Source: Thermoleophilia bacterium
Lineage (GTDB): Bacteria; Actinomycetota; Thermoleophilia; Gaiellales; Gaiellaceae
DNA: 6,382 nt
Direction: 5' to 3'
Assembly (NCBI GenBank): GCA_025933895.1
Contig: JAICZB010000152.1
Location: 1 to 6,382 of the forward strand
Shown here in pieces: positions 5,313 to 6,382 of this stretch. Position numbers and translations under genes: made by a program. Positions within the stretch are counted from its first letter, which is position 1. Each line of letters opens with the position of its first letter. Under the pieces are notes generated by a model. The model had not been told where the DNA came from, did not search any database, and worked only from the letters and a program-made list of their open reading frames with translations.

Positions 5313-5519
5313 ATGAGCGAGACTACGACCCAAATCCTCGAGCCGCTGTTCGACGAACGGTCGAAGGTGGAGAGCTGGCGCCTCCACATCCTGATCGAGA
5401 CCGGATACCCGCTCTCGATCGCGGAGCGGCTCGCCGTGAGCGAGGCGGATCTCCACCTCGCCTGCGCGCTCCTCGGCCAGGGCTGCCAGCCCGAGACGGC
5501 GGCCGAGATCCTCCTCTAG
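5313..5519 (+). CDS. Unrecognised 68-aa small protein upstream of xseA
   Basis: 68-aa soluble, probably all-helical protein, MSETTTQILEPLFDERS at the N-terminus and PETAAEILL at the C-terminus. The centre (VESWRLHILIETGYPLSIAERLAVSEADLHLACALLGQGC, residues 19-58) reads as short helices with two cysteines (Cys51 and Cys57). The repeated pattern 'hydrophobic-A-x-x-L' resembles a small helical-bundle or HTH-like fold but has no clear recognition-helix signature. It is not XseB: that protein has a different, LE-rich coiled-coil pattern. The start is fixed by the AGGTGA ribosome site. It is preceded by an AT-rich direct-repeat pair and followed by a small GC hairpin and xseA, both suggesting its own transcription unit. 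Family and function are unknown; conservation beside xseA would be informative. Confidence 0.72.
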   Translation: MSETTTQILEPLFDERSKVESWRLHILIETGYPLSIAERLAVSEADLHLACALLGQGCQPETAAEILL

Positions 5520-5528
5520 GGCTGCACC

Positions 5529-5545
5529 CGCGCCGCAAAGGCGCG
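5529..5545 (+). other. GC hairpin, 6-bp stem, between 68-aa gene and xseA
   Basis: CGCGCC (5529-5534) pairs perfectly with GGCGCG (5540-5545) around a GCAAA loop, nine bases after the TAG stop of the 68-aa gene and just before the TACGCT hexamer of xseA. No T-run follows, so it is at best a U-less terminator or an mRNA 3'-end stabiliser; it could also be an operator overlapping the xseA promoter spacer. Confidence 0.35.
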
Positions 5546-5547
5546 AG

Positions 5548-5553
5548 TACGCT
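5548..5553 (+). promoter_or_regulatory. -10-like TACGCT before xseA
   Basis: TACGCT is followed by six bases and the ATG at 5560. It matches TANNNT at leaderless spacing, and GGGCCG before the ATG is not a usable Shine-Dalgarno. The expected -35 region falls at the stem of the small hairpin and has no recognisable hexamer. Confidence 0.48.
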
Positions 5554-5559
5554 GGGCCG

Positions 5560-6382
5560 ATGGCCAAGGTCGAGGCGCTGCCGTACGACGACCGCAAGGT
5601 TTACTCGGTCGCCGCCTTCAACCGCGGAGTCGGACAATGGCTCTCGCGGCTTCCCACCGTCTGGGTCGAGGGCGAAACGACGGAGCTCCGCCGGCACGAG
5701 CGATGGGCGACGGTCTTCTTCACGCTCAAGGATCCGGCCGACGGATCCTGCGTCAGGGTCACGATGGCACGGGGGCGGTTCGACGCGCTGCGGCTCGACC
5801 TCGCCGACGGCGAGCGGGTGCACGTGTTCGGACGGCCGGAACTGTACGAGCAGCGGGCAGAGTTCAAGCTCCGTGCGCTCACGATCGAGCGATTCGGCCT
5901 CGGCGCCCACCTCGCCTCGCTCGAGCGACTGAAGGCGAGTCTCGCCGCCGAAGGTCTCTTCGCCGACGAGCGCAAGCGGCCGTTGCCGCTCCTGCCCCGG
6001 CGGATCGGCGTCGTGACCGGCAACGACGCGGCCGCGAAGCGCGACCTCGTCACGACCATCCGCACTCGGTTCCCGCCGGCATCCGTGCTCGTCGCGGAGA
6101 CCTACGTCCAGGGTCCGCGTGCCGCCGCCGAGATCGTCGAGGCGATCGGCGCTCTCTGCGCGGAGCCGGACGTCGACGTCATCGTCGTCACCCGCGGCGG
6201 AGGCAGCTTCGAGGACCTCCTCCCCTTCAGCGACGAGCGCGTGGTGCGGGCGGTGGCGGAGTGCACCGTGCCCCTCGTCTCGGCCGTCGGACACGAGCAG
6301 GACACGCCGCTCTGCGATCTCGCCGCAGACGTCCGCGCTTCGACGCCCACGGCCGCCGGGAAGCTCGTCGTGCCGGAGCTCA
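5560..6382 (+). CDS. xseA: Exodeoxyribonuclease VII large subunit (3' end cut by window)
   Basis: The first 274 codons of the catalytic subunit of exonuclease VII, which with several XseB small subunits degrades single-stranded DNA in both directions in repair and mismatch processing. The N-terminal OB-fold DNA-binding domain is clear: YSVAAFNRGVGQWLSRLPTV, then VWVEGETTELRRHERWATVF (residues 15-53), with VFGRPELYEQRAEFKL near 90-105. The nuclease domain begins with RRIGVVTGNDAAAKRDL (147-163; the family more often has VTSxxGAAxRD), followed by the invariant RGGGSFEDL (212-220) and GHEQDTPLCDLAAD (244-257), then VRASTPTAAG. The family is usually about 400 residues, so roughly a third is missing beyond the window. 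The ATG at 5560 gives the expected start just before the OB fold. A downstream xseB would be expected but is outside view. Confidence 0.95.
   Translation, partial: MAKVEALPYDDRKVYSVAAFNRGVGQWLSRLPTVWVEGETTELRRHERWATVFFTLKDPADGSCVRVTMARGRFDALRLDLADGERVHVFGRPELYEQRAEFKLRALTIERFGLGAHLASLERLKASLAAEGLFADERKRPLPLLPRRIGVVTGNDAAAKRDLVTTIRTRFPPASVLVAETYVQGPRAAAEIVEAIGALCAEPDVDVIVVTRGGGSFEDLLPFSDERVVRAVAECTVPLVSAVGHEQDTPLCDLAADVRASTPTAAGKLVVPEL

Noticed and set aside
5313..5519. 68-aa gene as xseB, the exonuclease VII small subunit
   Set aside because: The position and size are tempting, but the sequence lacks the XseB pattern of an LE-rich coiled coil ending in a long helical pair, and the promoter arrangement separates it from xseA.
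4344..5597. 417-aa minus-strand open frame opposite the coiled-coil gene
   Set aside because: Long Ser/Arg-rich runs are the antisense image of the Glu/Arg/Ala codons of the coiled-coil gene; it has no recognisable domain.
1..6382. Search for a defence system, CRISPR array, mobile element, tRNA or rRNA
   Set aside because: No repeat-spacer structure, transposase, integrase, terminal inverted repeats, tRNA-like fold or recognised defence protein was seen. XseA is a housekeeping nuclease and does not by itself suggest a defence island.

Overview
The window is high-GC, gene-dense bacterial DNA with short intergenic gaps. A DUF1707/LiaF-type protein (a family concentrated in Actinobacteria), GTG starts, and starts that mostly lack a Shine-Dalgarno but sit 6-10 bases after a TANNNT hexamer suggest a high-GC actinobacterium. 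Thermoleophilia-like is my guess, but the sequence alone cannot settle it.

Left arm (1-2401, minus strand). A probable co-directional cluster reads leftward: an unrecognised 182-aa protein, a 180-aa DUF1707 plus LiaF-C-like protein (ATGA overlap), an unrecognised 97-aa protein, proline dehydrogenase, and, through a GTGA overlap, the first 18 codons of what looks like a class III aminotransferase that leaves the window. Proline dehydrogenase and a possible aminotransferase point to amino-acid catabolism. The DUF1707/LiaF protein points to the envelope-stress field. A 16-bp GC palindrome and a separate TAGAAT hexamer before the proline dehydrogenase suggest that it can also be transcribed alone.

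Centre (2402-3863). The 182-aa gene and a plus-strand UbiE/MenG-like methyltransferase diverge from start codons only 17 bp apart, with both -10-like hexamers sharing five bases. The methyltransferase overlaps (GTGA) a polytopic membrane protein that resembles the UbiA prenyltransferase fold but lacks its aspartate-rich motifs. The pair suggests prenyl-quinone or related lipid chemistry.

Right arm (3864-6382, plus strand). A 443-aa protein has three N-terminal membrane segments and about 350 residues of charged coiled coil. It is followed by an 80-bp gap holding an AT-rich pair of 9-bp direct repeats, an unrecognised 68-aa protein (the only gene here with a good Shine-Dalgarno), and xseA, the exonuclease VII large subunit, cut off by the window end.

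No RNA gene, mobile element, CRISPR array or defence system was recognised. The most notable signals are the compact symmetric divergent promoter, the recurring leaderless-type start architecture, the aspartate-less UbiA-like partner of the methyltransferase, and the AT-rich tandem repeat. No stretch over 300 bases lacks a gene.
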